DNA from: JAHJDS01 sp964569795
GTDB lineage: Bacteria > Desulfobacterota > Desulfarculia > Desulfarculales > JAHJDS01
Direction: 5' to 3'
NCBI GenBank assembly: GCA_964569795.1
Contig: CAZMVB010000013.1
Coordinates: forward strand, 56,927-120,926
DNA: 64,000 nt
In this document: piece after piece, positions 17,989 to 26,537 of the stretch
Numbering within the stretch: position 1 is the stretch's first letter
How the letters are laid out: each line of letters starts with the position of its first letter
Position numbers and translations under genes: made by a program
Notes under the pieces: generated by a model
What the model was told of the DNA's origin: nothing
The model's database searches: none
The model's input: only the letters and a program-made list of their open reading frames with translations

Positions 17989-18114
17989 TTTAAGAATAAA
18001 GAGACAGACTTTCCCCGATGAAAGGCCCTGCCGGCCGGGTGCGTATCTGGTGTCACGTCCGGCCAGGGGCCTCACCAGGAGCGCGGGGCCGCGCCGGATA
18101 AACAAGATGAGGCC

Positions 18115-19839
18115 ATGAGCGAACAACCCCAACCCGGACCCCGCCCGCCCGCTCCCGCCGACGACCAGGACCTGTTCGGGACGGACGCGGCCCTGACCCA
18201 GGCCGGCCTGGAACTGTCGGCCCATCTGGATTTCGACCGGGTGTTCGAGGTGATCGTCGCCTGGGGGGCCCGCCTGGTGGGGGCCGAGGCGGCGCGGTTG
18301 TATTTGGTCGATTGGGTGCAGGGCGAGATCTGGACCCGGTTCCGACCGGATGCCGAGCCGGTTCGGGCCCCTCTGGGTCGCGGCGTCCCCGGGGTGGTGG
18401 CCGAGACCGGTCAGCCGGTCATTGTTGACGATGTCCGCCGCCTGTCCTTCTTCGACCCCTACTGGGACCATCATCATGACCTGGTCAGCCGGGAGCTCCT
18501 GTGCCGGCCGATCCGGGACGCCCAGGGCCGGATCATAGCCGTCCTGGAGGCGATCAACAAGACGGACAGGGGCGGCTTTGATCCGGGAGACGAGGCCCGG
18601 TTCGAGTTCTTCTGCCGGCAGGCCGGGGCGGCCCTGGAGAACGCGACGGCCATGAGCCGGGTCAACCGGCGCCTGACCCGGATGATCGAGGTCAGCCTGG
18701 ACCTGACCGCCGAGTTGGACTTCGACCGCCTCTTCCCCCTGATCGTGGCCCGGACCACCGAAATCATGGACGCCGACCGGACCAGTCTCTACCTGATCGA
18801 CTGGGACCGGGGCGAGGTCTGGACCAAGGTCGCCGAACAGGTGGACGAGATCCGGCTGCCCGTGGGCCAGGGCATCTCCGGGCGGGTCGCCCAGACGGGC
18901 GAGACCATCAACGTGGCCGACGCCTGGGAGCTGGAGTACTTCGACGACTTCTGGGACCGGAAGCACCACTATCGCACCAAGAGCGTGTTGTGCCTGCCCA
19001 TCCCCGCCCGGAACGGCGGCCGGCTGGGGGTCGTCCAGGTCATCAACAAAAAGGGCGCCGAGGCCTTCAGCGCCGAGGATGAGCGAATTTTGGAGGCCCT
19101 TTCCAACCAGATCGCCATCGCCCTGGAGAACTCGTTTCTGATCGAGGAGCTCAAGGCCACCTTTGACAGCTTTGTCGAGGCCCTGTCCACCACGGTGGAC
19201 GCCAAGCACCCCACCACCGCCGGCCACTCCCGGCGGGTGACCCTATACTCACGGGTCATCGGCCGGGCCATGGGCCTGGCCGAGTCCGAACTCGAGGTCC
19301 TGCGCTACGCCGCCCTGTTCCACGACATCGGCAAGATCGGCATCCCGGACTCGGTCCTGTTGAAAAACGGCCCGTTCACCGCCCATGAACGCCGGATCAT
19401 GCGCGGCCATGCCCCCATGACCCGGGAAATCCTGGACAAGGTCCGCTTTCCCCAGGCCCTGCAGCCCGTACCCCACATCGCCGAACTGCACCACGAACGG
19501 CTCGACGGCCGGGGCTATCCCCACGGCCTGCGCGGGAAAGAGATCCCCCTCCTGGCCCGGATCATGGCCGTGGCCGACGTGTTCGACGCCCTGACCTCGC
19601 CCCGGGAATACCCCCACTACGATGACCGGAAGTCCTTCTCCCCCGGGGCCCTGGACCTGGACAAGGCCATGACCATCCTGGACCAGGGGGTGGGGACCCA
19701 CTTCGACGGTCAGGTGGTGGCCGCCCTGAGGCGATCGGTGTCCGAGATCATCGTCGAACTCAACCGGCAGGGCGACTACAATCTGACCCCGGACATGATG
19801 GGCCCGGGAGGTGAGGACCCTGACCGCCAGGCCGAATAA
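18115..19839 (+). CDS. Cyclic di-GMP phosphodiesterase, GAF-GAF-HD-GYP
   Basis: A protein of 574 residues. Two tandem GAF domains occupy about 20-185 and 190-345. They are similar to each other (LYLVDW..GE(I/V)WT in both), implying an internal duplication. An HD-GYP domain follows (about 350-540) with H403-D404 (FHDIGKIGIP) and the G467-Y468-P469 signature (RGYP). HD-GYP enzymes hydrolyse cyclic di-GMP; GAF domains usually bind small ligands. It is cytosolic, with no membrane segment. It lies upstream of flagellin, which fits a role in switching between motile and sessile states. The next gene overlaps its end by 29 bases. Confidence 0.92.
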   Translation: MSEQPQPGPRPPAPADDQDLFGTDAALTQAGLELSAHLDFDRVFEVIVAWGARLVGAEAARLYLVDWVQGEIWTRFRPDAEPVRAPLGRGVPGVVAETGQPVIVDDVRRLSFFDPYWDHHHDLVSRELLCRPIRDAQGRIIAVLEAINKTDRGGFDPGDEARFEFFCRQAGAALENATAMSRVNRRLTRMIEVSLDLTAELDFDRLFPLIVARTTEIMDADRTSLYLIDWDRGEVWTKVAEQVDEIRLPVGQGISGRVAQTGETINVADAWELEYFDDFWDRKHHYRTKSVLCLPIPARNGGRLGVVQVINKKGAEAFSAEDERILEALSNQIAIALENSFLIEELKATFDSFVEALSTTVDAKHPTTAGHSRRVTLYSRVIGRAMGLAESELEVLRYAALFHDIGKIGIPDSVLLKNGPFTAHERRIMRGHAPMTREILDKVRFPQALQPVPHIAELHHERLDGRGYPHGLRGKEIPLLARIMAVADVFDALTSPREYPHYDDRKSFSPGALDLDKAMTILDQGVGTHFDGQVVAALRRSVSEIIVELNRQGDYNLTPDMMGPGGEDPDRQAE

Positions 19840-20326
19840 CTCCGACCCCCAGGCCGACGAGGCCCTGATCACCGCCCTGCTGACCGAGGTGGTGACCGGG
19901 CTGTACGTGGTCACCTCGGGGGTGGTTACGCGCCCGGCGGTCATGGCCGTGTCCCTGGTCAGCCAGGTCTCGGCCGAGCCGCCCCTGGTGATGATCGCCG
20001 TCCGCCACAACCGCCGCTTCCGAACACCGCTGGAGGCGACCGGGGCCTTTGTCCTGCACCTCCTGCCGGCCGACGATATCGGACTGATCGAACGTCTCAA
20101 GGGCCCGCCCGAAGACCGCCTGACCGGCCTGGATGTCCGGGCCTCCTCCCTGGGACCGCCCCTGCTGACCGACGCCCTGGCCGCCCTGGAGTGCCGCCTG
20201 GTGGAGACCTTCACCCCCGGCGACCACGTCCTTTATTTCGGGCAAGTGACGGCGGCCCACCGGTTCCGGGAAGGGCGGGTCCTGGCCATGACCGATTACG
20301 GCCACGTCTATACCGGCCGACGCTGA
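19811..20326 (+). CDS. Flavin-reductase-like FMN-binding protein
   Basis: A protein of 171 residues with the split-barrel fold of flavin reductase-like proteins. SLVSQVSAEPPLVMIAVRHN and GAFVLHLL match the FMN-binding core, and DHVLYFGQV is the usual late strand. The start is uncertain. The GTG used here directly follows GGGAGG, too close for a normal ribosome site, and no other start codon lies before the conserved region. It overlaps the HD-GYP gene, which suggests coupled translation. The electron donor and role are unknown. Confidence 0.75.
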   Translation: MRTLTARPNNSDPQADEALITALLTEVVTGLYVVTSGVVTRPAVMAVSLVSQVSAEPPLVMIAVRHNRRFRTPLEATGAFVLHLLPADDIGLIERLKGPPEDRLTGLDVRASSLGPPLLTDALAALECRLVETFTPGDHVLYFGQVTAAHRFREGRVLAMTDYGHVYTGRR

Positions 20327-20362
20327 TCTCCCCCTTGTCCCGACCTTGTCCGGAAAAAAGCC

Positions 20363-20390
20363 TAAAGTCCCTTCAAGCTTCGGACGATAA
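20363..20390 (+). promoter_or_regulatory. Sigma28 (FliA) promoter of flagellin
   Basis: TAAA (20363-20366), a 16-base spacer and GACGATAA (20383-20390) match the sigma28 pattern TAAA-N15-GCCGATAA with one extra spacer base. The same architecture recurs before fliD, which supports it. Confidence 0.75.
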
Positions 20391-20397
20391 CTGATTA

Positions 20398-20686
20398 TGA
20401 GATCAACCTTCGGGCCTAACGGCCGGCGGGAGGTGAGGCGGACGAGAACGTCTGACCGGAAATTTTCGTTGATTTATAGATAGTTATCCCCTCGGCGGCG
20501 GCCGATCGGCGGCCGGGGGGACCTCTGCGCTTATTCCCCATCAAATCAAGCCGATATAGGTGGCGAGTGAGGTGATCCCAATTTTCGCCCCCAAGGAGGT
20601 GAGGTCAACCAGTGGGCCCTCGGGGATCCCTGTGACCGAGGCACGGAGGCCTCGACAGCCACCACGCTTTTCAGGGAGGAAAAGTA
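20398..20686 (+). promoter_or_regulatory. Long flagellin 5' leader with repeated GGAGGTGAGG
   Basis: The predicted leader is about 290 bases. It holds two copies of GGAGGTGAGG (20429-20438 and 20595-20604), perfect matches to the 16S anti-Shine-Dalgarno region, neither serving the flagellin start. The second could drive a seven-codon reading frame from GTG 20612 to TGA 20635. The real flagellin ribosome site is AGGGAGGA (20673-20680). Several GGA motifs near the start are compatible with CsrA control, which is known for flagellins in other bacteria; here it is inference. Confidence 0.4.
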
Positions 20687-22354
20687 ATGTCTTTGATCAT
20701 TAACCACAACATGATGGCCATGAACGCGGCCCGCAACCTGGGGACCGTGTTCAACAACCTGGCCAAGTCCACCCAGCGTCTGTCGTCCGGTCTGCGGATC
20801 AACTCGGCCGCGGACGACGCCGCCGGGCTGGCGGTCCGGGAGTTAATGCGGGCCGACATCGCGGTGCTCAACCAGGGCATCCGGAACGCCTCGGACGCCA
20901 TTTCCATGATCCAGACGGCGGAAGGGGCCATGGGGGTCATCGACGAGAAGCTGACCCGGATGAAGGAGCTGGCCGAGCAGGCGGCGACCGGCACCTACAC
21001 CACGGCCCAGCGCGAGATCATGGACTCCGAGTACCAGGCCATGGCCGCCGAGATCGACCGGATCGCCAACGCCACCGACTTCAACGGCGTCAAGCTCATC
21101 GACGGCAGCCTGTCGCTGTTGCATAACGGCAGCGGCCTGAAGGTCCACTTCGGCACGGGCAACGACAGCGCCGCGGACTACTACTACATCAACACCGGCG
21201 ACATGCGGGCCACGGTCTCGACCGGCCTCCAGGTCGGCGGCGGGGCCACGGCCGACAAGATCTACGCCAGCCAGGGCTACGCCTCGGCCGGGGTGGCCAT
21301 GGGCTCGGACGGGGCCTTCCAGTTCAACTTCCAGTACAACTTCACCGGACTGGCCTCGACCAACAGCACCACCTTCGCCGCCTCCAACACCGCCGGCGTC
21401 TATAACGTCGCGTCCAACACGACCCTCAACGACCTGGTGACCATGATCAACCAGGGCACGGCCGCCCGGACCATCTTCCACCTCAACACCGACCTGTCCG
21501 CCTCCTTCAGCGGGTCCATGGCCATCGGCGGCCTGCGGGTGGCGGTCACCCTGTCGGGCACGGCCTCGACGGCCTCGGGCTACGACGTGGTTTACGCCGC
21601 CAGCGACATCTCGGCCACGACCTGGATGTCCAACCTGGCCGCGGCGGTCAACGCCCTGTCCAACGGCGCGGCCGACGTCTATGCCCTGGTGGTGAACGAC
21701 TCGAACGTGATCTTCATGGCCCGTGACGCGGGGGTGGCCGGCAACAACATCGCCGTGAACGAGACCATGACCAGCGCCGAGCTGTGGGCCTACTCGATCA
21801 CGGCCAACGCCTCCGAGTTCATCGACTCCGGGGCGACGTTCCTGCGGTCGGGCGGTCTGACCTGGGCGACGGGCTCGACCACCCTGTCCAACTCGACCTA
21901 TCACCTGACCCTCGAGGGCGCCGGCAAGGGCTCCGCGTACGACCTGTACGCCGGTCAGCTGACCGGGGTGGGCACCGAGTCGACCCTCTACGACAACATC
22001 AACGACTTCACGGTGGCGACCGAGGCCTCGGGCTCGGGCGGTTGGAACGGGGCCGACATCCTGACCCAGTCCGCGGCCCAGCTGGCCCTGGGTCAGCTCG
22101 ACTCGGCCATCAACAGCAAGGACAAGGTCCGGGCCGGCCTGGGCGCCCTGCAGAACCGGTTGGAGAACACCATCACCAACCTGACCATCCAGGGCGAAAA
22201 CCTGCAGGCGGCTGAAAGCCGGATCTCGGACGTGGACGTGGCCACCGAGATGACCAATTTCACCAAGAACAACATCCTGGCCCAGGCGGCCACGGCCATG
22301 CTGGCCCAGGCCAACACCCTGAGCCGGCTGGCCCTCCAGCTCCTGCAAGGTTAG
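20687..22354 (+). CDS. fliC: Flagellin
   Basis: A protein of 555 residues. The conserved N-terminal D0/D1 region (about 1-150: SLIINHNMMAMNAARNL, QRLSSGLRINSAADDAAGLA) and C-terminal D1/D0 region (about 470-555: LQAAESRISDVDVATEM, ending LSRLALQLLQG) pack into the filament. The central 300 residues are Ser/Thr/Ala/Gly-rich, weakly conserved and surface-exposed, and would carry O-linked glycans added by the nearby Maf-type locus. It has its own sigma28 promoter and a strong terminator, so it is monocistronic. Confidence 0.97.
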   Translation: MSLIINHNMMAMNAARNLGTVFNNLAKSTQRLSSGLRINSAADDAAGLAVRELMRADIAVLNQGIRNASDAISMIQTAEGAMGVIDEKLTRMKELAEQAATGTYTTAQREIMDSEYQAMAAEIDRIANATDFNGVKLIDGSLSLLHNGSGLKVHFGTGNDSAADYYYINTGDMRATVSTGLQVGGGATADKIYASQGYASAGVAMGSDGAFQFNFQYNFTGLASTNSTTFAASNTAGVYNVASNTTLNDLVTMINQGTAARTIFHLNTDLSASFSGSMAIGGLRVAVTLSGTASTASGYDVVYAASDISATTWMSNLAAAVNALSNGAADVYALVVNDSNVIFMARDAGVAGNNIAVNETMTSAELWAYSITANASEFIDSGATFLRSGGLTWATGSTTLSNSTYHLTLEGAGKGSAYDLYAGQLTGVGTESTLYDNINDFTVATEASGSGGWNGADILTQSAAQLALGQLDSAINSKDKVRAGLGALQNRLENTITNLTIQGENLQAAESRISDVDVATEMTNFTKNNILAQAATAMLAQANTLSRLALQLLQG

Positions 22355-22387
22355 GCCTAGCCGCCGGCCTAGCTGACGGCCGGAAGC

Positions 22388-22419
22388 GGGGGCGGGCAAT
22401 AATTGCCCGCCCCCTTTTT
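22388..22419 (+). terminator. Flagellin terminator
   Basis: A perfect 12-bp stem (GGGGGCGGGCAA at 22388-22399, TTGCCCGCCCCC at 22403-22414) with a three-base loop, followed by TTTTT (22415-22419). Confidence 0.92.
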
Positions 22420-22467
22420 CGGTCGCCTCCTTCCGGGGACCGGGCCCGGGGTCCCCGCCGCTAACAT

Positions 22468-22494
22468 CTTGTTAATACAGATATAAATAACAAG
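22468..22494 (+). promoter_or_regulatory. Inverted repeat upstream of the fliD sigma54 promoter
   Basis: CTTGTTA (22468-22474) and TAACAAG (22488-22494) form a perfect 7-bp inverted repeat with a 13-base AT-rich centre, ending 16 bases before the sigma54 -24 element. It could be a site for a flagellar enhancer-binding protein or another regulator. Confidence 0.35.
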
Positions 22495-22510
22495 CGGGTC
22501 GCCCGGGCCG

Positions 22511-22526
22511 TGGCCTGGAACTTGCA
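22511..22526 (+). promoter_or_regulatory. Sigma54 promoter upstream of fliD
   Basis: TGGCCT-N5-TTGCA (22511-22526) has the invariant -24 GG and -12 GC at correct spacing and agrees with TGGCAC-N5-TTGCA in all but two positions. Sigma54 control of flagellar genes is well known in Proteobacteria. Confidence 0.7.
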
Positions 22527-22560
22527 ACCCCAAGAAGCGGCCCCTGAGGACGGAAATGTC

Positions 22561-22588
22561 TAAACTCCGGGCCGGGCCGGGACGATAA
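22561..22588 (+). promoter_or_regulatory. Sigma28 promoter upstream of fliD
   Basis: TAAA (22561-22564), a 16-base spacer and GACGATAA (22581-22588), the same elements and spacing as the flagellin promoter. It lies 35 bases downstream of the sigma54 site, so fliD-fliS can be read early (sigma54) and late (sigma28). Confidence 0.75.
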
Positions 22589-22686
22589 GTACGAAGGGGC
22601 CGCCACCCGTCTCAGGCCGCCCTTGAATCGAGAGCCGAGGGATCGCCGTCCCCAGCGCGACCCCGGAAGCGAGGCATTCGTAAGAC

Positions 22687-24846
22687 ATGTCCACCATTAA
22701 TCCCACCAGCACCACCACCACCACCTCCCTCAGTCCCCTCAGCGGCGGCATTACCTTTACCGGCCTGGCCTCGGGCACGGATTTCAACTCCATCACCGAC
22801 AAACTGATCGAGATGGAGAGCATCCAGAAGACGCGGATGGAGACCTGGCGGAAGACCTGGCAGGACAAGATCACCTCGATCAACGGCCTCAGCTCCCGGG
22901 TGACGTCCCTGGACCAATACACAAAGACTATCGACACCTTCAACGAGTTCAACGCCCGGGTGGCCACCTCGTCGGCCACCTCGGTCCTGACCGCCACGGC
23001 CAGCAACGACGCCCTGCCCGGCACCCACAACCTGACCGTGGGCACGACCATTCCCCACCGCCTGGCCAGCAAGGGCATGGCCGCCACCACCAGCGCCGTG
23101 GGCAGCACCGGTAACAACCTGGTGATCACCGTCGGCTCGACGCCGATCACCGTGACCTATGTCGCCGTGGGCCCTGTGGCCGCCAACGGCGAGTACAACG
23201 CAAACTCGACCCTGGACGACCTCCGCCAGGCCATCGACGCCGCCGACGCCACCGCCGGCGACCTCCTCCAGCCGGTCCAGATCATCAACGACGGCTCGAC
23301 CAGCAACCCCTACCGCCTGGTGATGACGGCCAAGACCGGCGGCCAGTCCAACACCATCACCATCTCCGACGGCGCCGGCGGCGGCGACCCGACCAACCTC
23401 AGCCTGGACGCCACCAGTATCGACACCGTTGAGACCAAGACCTGGAACGGCACGGCCACAGTCACCTCGGGCGGGACCTACACCGGGGCGACCAACAAGA
23501 CCTTCCACTTCAAGATCGCCCAGGACAGCGTCGTCGGCACCCTGAGCTTCCAGGTGGCCTGGAACGACGACGAGGGCAACTCGGGGGTGATCACCGTCCC
23601 CGACAGCAACCCGGTGACCGTCTTCCAGGGCCTGACCGTGTCCTTCTCCAACGGCGACACGGTCAAGCAGAACGACACCTTCAATGTCGATGTCTTCGCC
23701 CCGACGATCCAAAAAGGGGCCGACAGCGGCTTGGCCCAGGCCGATCAGTGGTACCATGCCGGCTTCCCCGACACCGAGGTGACCTACGTCCATACCGCCG
23801 CCGCGGCCGCCACCTTTTCCTATGACTACGGCGGCGTCTCCGAGAGCGTCTCCGTGCCCCAGAACACCACCCTGGCCGGACTGGTGGACCTGATCAACAG
23901 TTCGAGCACCAACCCCGGCGTCACGGCCTCCATCATCAACGACGGCCAGGGCCTGCCCACCTCCTATCATCTGGTCCTGACCGGCAACCAGACCGGCGCG
24001 GCCAAGGGCATCACCAACATCGCCGAGACCATGGACAACTTCGACGGTTCGTCCTCGCAGTGGACCAACACCGAGCAGGCCCAGAACGCCATGCTCAAGA
24101 TCGACGGCTATCCCTCCGCCTCCTACGAATACCTCCAGCGGGCCAGCAACACCTTCAGCGACGTCATCAACGGGGTGACCGTCAGCCTCACCGACACCGG
24201 CAGCTCCAACGTGACGGTCTCCGACGACACGTCCACGATCAAAAACCGGATCGAGACCCTGGTCAATTCGGTCAATTTCGTCCAGAGCTACATCCAGCAG
24301 GAGACCAAGTACGACGCCACCACCGGCGAAAAGGGGGTCATGATCGGCAACTACGTCTATGACATGATCCAGAGGCAGATCAACCAGATCATGACCGACC
24401 CGATCCCCGGCCTGACCGACGGGGTGGACACCTACACCACCCTGTCCCAGATCGGCATCAAGACCGATCCGGACAACAACGGCCTGTGGACCATCGACGA
24501 GCCCACCCTGGACAACGCCCTGAACACCGATACCCAGGCCGTGGCCCGCCTCTTCGTCCAGGACACGGTCAAGGGCTCCGAGGGTGTTGCCTACCGCCTG
24601 GCCCAGAAGACGGACGAGATGACCGACTCGACCAACGGGCCGATGAACGTCCTGATCAACAACTACCAGGACGTCATCAACCAGATAAACGCCAAGATCG
24701 ACTCGGAAGACAAACGGCTGCAGACCGTCCGGACCAGACTGCAAGATCAGTTCGCCCGCCTCGAGGCGAACCTGAGCACCCTCAACCAGCAGCAGCAATA
24801 CCTCACGACTCAAATCAACCAGATGTCCTCGTCCAGCAGCAAGTAA
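22687..24846 (+). CDS. fliD: Flagellar filament cap protein FliD
   Basis: A protein of 719 residues, longer than the enteric form (about 470) but within the range of large FliD proteins. The N-terminus has the family region (FTGLASGTDFNSITDKLIEME), a coiled-coil start and strand-rich inserted domains (about 130-500). The C-terminus ends in the long amphipathic helix (LQTVRTRLQDQFARLEANLS) that inserts into the filament tip. The ribosome site is poor; GAGGC lies about 17 bases upstream. It is followed after 30 bases by fliS, its usual partner. Confidence 0.95.
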   Translation: MSTINPTSTTTTTSLSPLSGGITFTGLASGTDFNSITDKLIEMESIQKTRMETWRKTWQDKITSINGLSSRVTSLDQYTKTIDTFNEFNARVATSSATSVLTATASNDALPGTHNLTVGTTIPHRLASKGMAATTSAVGSTGNNLVITVGSTPITVTYVAVGPVAANGEYNANSTLDDLRQAIDAADATAGDLLQPVQIINDGSTSNPYRLVMTAKTGGQSNTITISDGAGGGDPTNLSLDATSIDTVETKTWNGTATVTSGGTYTGATNKTFHFKIAQDSVVGTLSFQVAWNDDEGNSGVITVPDSNPVTVFQGLTVSFSNGDTVKQNDTFNVDVFAPTIQKGADSGLAQADQWYHAGFPDTEVTYVHTAAAAATFSYDYGGVSESVSVPQNTTLAGLVDLINSSSTNPGVTASIINDGQGLPTSYHLVLTGNQTGAAKGITNIAETMDNFDGSSSQWTNTEQAQNAMLKIDGYPSASYEYLQRASNTFSDVINGVTVSLTDTGSSNVTVSDDTSTIKNRIETLVNSVNFVQSYIQQETKYDATTGEKGVMIGNYVYDMIQRQINQIMTDPIPGLTDGVDTYTTLSQIGIKTDPDNNGLWTIDEPTLDNALNTDTQAVARLFVQDTVKGSEGVAYRLAQKTDEMTDSTNGPMNVLINNYQDVINQINAKIDSEDKRLQTVRTRLQDQFARLEANLSTLNQQQQYLTTQINQMSSSSSK

Positions 24847-24876
24847 TAAGGGCGTACCAAGAGGAGCAAAAACCAG

Positions 24877-25314
24877 ATGGTCGGTTACGGCACCAAACAG
24901 TACAAGCGCACCGAGATAACCACCGCCGACAAGGGTCGGCTGATCGTGCTGCTCTACGAGGGGGCCATCACCTTCCTGGTCCGGGCCAAGGACGCCCTCC
25001 AGAAGCAGGACTACGAGGGCAAATGCAACTTCATCAATCGGGCCCAGGACGTCATCACCGAACTGAACAGCTCGCTGAACATGAACGAGGGCGGCGAGGT
25101 GGCCGTGGGCTTGCGCAAGCTCTACAATTTCATGAGCGAGCGCCTGGTCAAGGCCAAGATCAAGGATGACGCCCGGCTGATCGAGGTGGTGGTGGACATG
25201 CTGTCCTCGCTCCTGGAGGCCTGGCGCCAGGTGGTGGACACTCCCGAGGCCGCCGCGGCCCTGGAGCGGGCCGCCGCGAACCAGCAGGCCGGTTCAACCA
25301 ATATCCGGATTTGA
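24877..25314 (+). CDS. fliS: Flagellin export chaperone FliS
   Basis: A protein of 145 residues; the family is about 125-150. All-helical protein that binds the C-terminal D0 region of flagellin and blocks early polymerisation. Conserved features are the YKRTEITTADKGRLIVLLYEG start and the NMNEGGEVAVGLRKLYNFM segment. A GAGGAG ribosome site lies ahead of the ATG. Confidence 0.95.
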   Translation: MVGYGTKQYKRTEITTADKGRLIVLLYEGAITFLVRAKDALQKQDYEGKCNFINRAQDVITELNSSLNMNEGGEVAVGLRKLYNFMSERLVKAKIKDDARLIEVVVDMLSSLLEAWRQVVDTPEAAAALERAAANQQAGSTNIRI

Positions 25315-25369
25315 TCGGTTGATGTCGGGAACGGCCGACCGGGGCCCATGTGGCCACGGTCGAAGCAGT

Positions 25370-25825
25370 CTATCCTTCCCGGTCCAGGAGACGGGGAATG
25401 TTGAGCCGGGCGCCGGCGTAGGCCCGGAGTATCCGGTGGCCGGCCTGAATCCGCTCCAGCCGGGGCCGGATTTCATCCCTCAATTGACCCAATCGGTCCT
25501 GGACCTCGGCCTCGATCCGGACCGCCTCCCGCAGGGCCGCCTCGAGACGACCGAGGGACAGCCGGGCCGCCGACCGCCGCTCGGCGGGCAGGTGGTCCAG
25601 CCAGCCTTGCCACTGCTCCGCGGTTTGGGGCAGCTCTGAGTCCAGCCGTTGGCACTCGGCCACCAAGCCCTGCTGGGCGGCCAGCTCCCGTTCCAGCTCG
25701 GTCAGGGCCTCGGCCTCGATGGACGTCCGGTCCGGCTGGCCCAGGGCGGACAGGGCCCGGCGGCCGTGGATCGCCATCTTCTGGAGGCGCCGGATCTTGG
25801 CCTCGAGGGCCTGGGGACGGTCCAT
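25370..25825 (-). CDS. Coiled-coil protein, possible flagellar export chaperone
   Basis: A protein of 151 residues from ATG 25825, just 5 bases after the stop of the preceding gene. It is predicted almost entirely helical, with heptad-like stretches (EAEALTELERELAAQQGLV; LGRLEAALREAVRIEAEVQ). Size, composition and a position convergent with fliDS suggest a FlgN- or FliT-like chaperone, but no signature residue proves it. Confidence 0.6.
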   Translation of the reverse strand: MDRPQALEAKIRRLQKMAIHGRRALSALGQPDRTSIEAEALTELERELAAQQGLVAECQRLDSELPQTAEQWQGWLDHLPAERRSAARLSLGRLEAALREAVRIEAEVQDRLGQLRDEIRPRLERIQAGHRILRAYAGARLNIPRLLDREG

Positions 25826-25830
25826 GTCCG

Positions 25831-26433
25831 TCAACTCGACAGGTTGGGCAGACCGTCCTGCCACCGCAGCAGGACCTCGTAGAGATCGTATTCCACCAGA
25901 TCGGCCAGCAGGACCCAGTCCTGGTCCTCCTGGACCCCGAGCATCTCCTGGACGATGCGGTTCAGTTCCTCCGATTCCTGGGCCAGGGTCCGTCCCTCCA
26001 CAAAGGGCGACTCGGGATCGAACCCCAGGGCCTCGGCGGCCAGGGAGACCATCTGGAGGAAATTCTGGAGCGATTCCAGGAAAACCAGGTAGTGTTCGTT
26101 GGCCTCGGCCTCGTCGGCCACCCGGAAGAGTTCGGCCACCTTGGGCGCCGCCTCGAGGATGGTCCCCAGGATATCCGGTCCGCGATCCATGAATTCAGTG
26201 GCGATGTCCTCCCGGGAGATGGTGTTGACCTGGAGGGTCTCGATCCCGGCGCGGGGCACCTGGGCGGCGTCGTGGGGGACCTCCTCGACGTAGTGCTCGC
26301 CGTTGACCAGGACCTTGTGGGCCAGGTGCCCGTCAGGCAGGTGGTACTCGATGATGTTCACCAGCATCTCCTCCAGGGAGTCGCCCTCCACCTCCGACTC
26401 GTCCACCGGCCGATTATCGATCAGGATCTTCAT
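25831..26433 (-). CDS. Conserved-looking acidic protein of unknown function
   Basis: A protein of 200 residues from ATG 26433, with GAGGAG 7 bases upstream. The first 75 residues look like a small alpha/beta domain (MKILIDNRPVDESEV, HKVLVNGEHYVEEVP). The rest is helical and very acidic (pI clearly low). I do not recognise it. The genomic position between fliS and the glycosylation block, and its tight pairing with the coiled-coil gene downstream, suggest a flagellum-related role. Confidence 0.6.
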   Translation of the reverse strand: MKILIDNRPVDESEVEGDSLEEMLVNIIEYHLPDGHLAHKVLVNGEHYVEEVPHDAAQVPRAGIETLQVNTISREDIATEFMDRGPDILGTILEAAPKVAELFRVADEAEANEHYLVFLESLQNFLQMVSLAAEALGFDPESPFVEGRTLAQESEELNRIVQEMLGVQEDQDWVLLADLVEYDLYEVLLRWQDGLPNLSS

Positions 26434-26537
26434 GCTGGTCTCCTCGCCACCTAGCCAGGTTTGATTCTTACGGCCCGGTCCCCCCGCCCCGGGACGCCCC
26501 CTCATCATAGCCCCTCGCCGCCCAAAAGCAAAGTCAT

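Noticed and set aside
20612..20635. Seven-codon leader peptide before flagellin
   Set aside because: Not listed as a CDS: the ribosome site is perfect but the frame is tiny and has no codon bias or regulatory codons to support it. Kept only as an observation.
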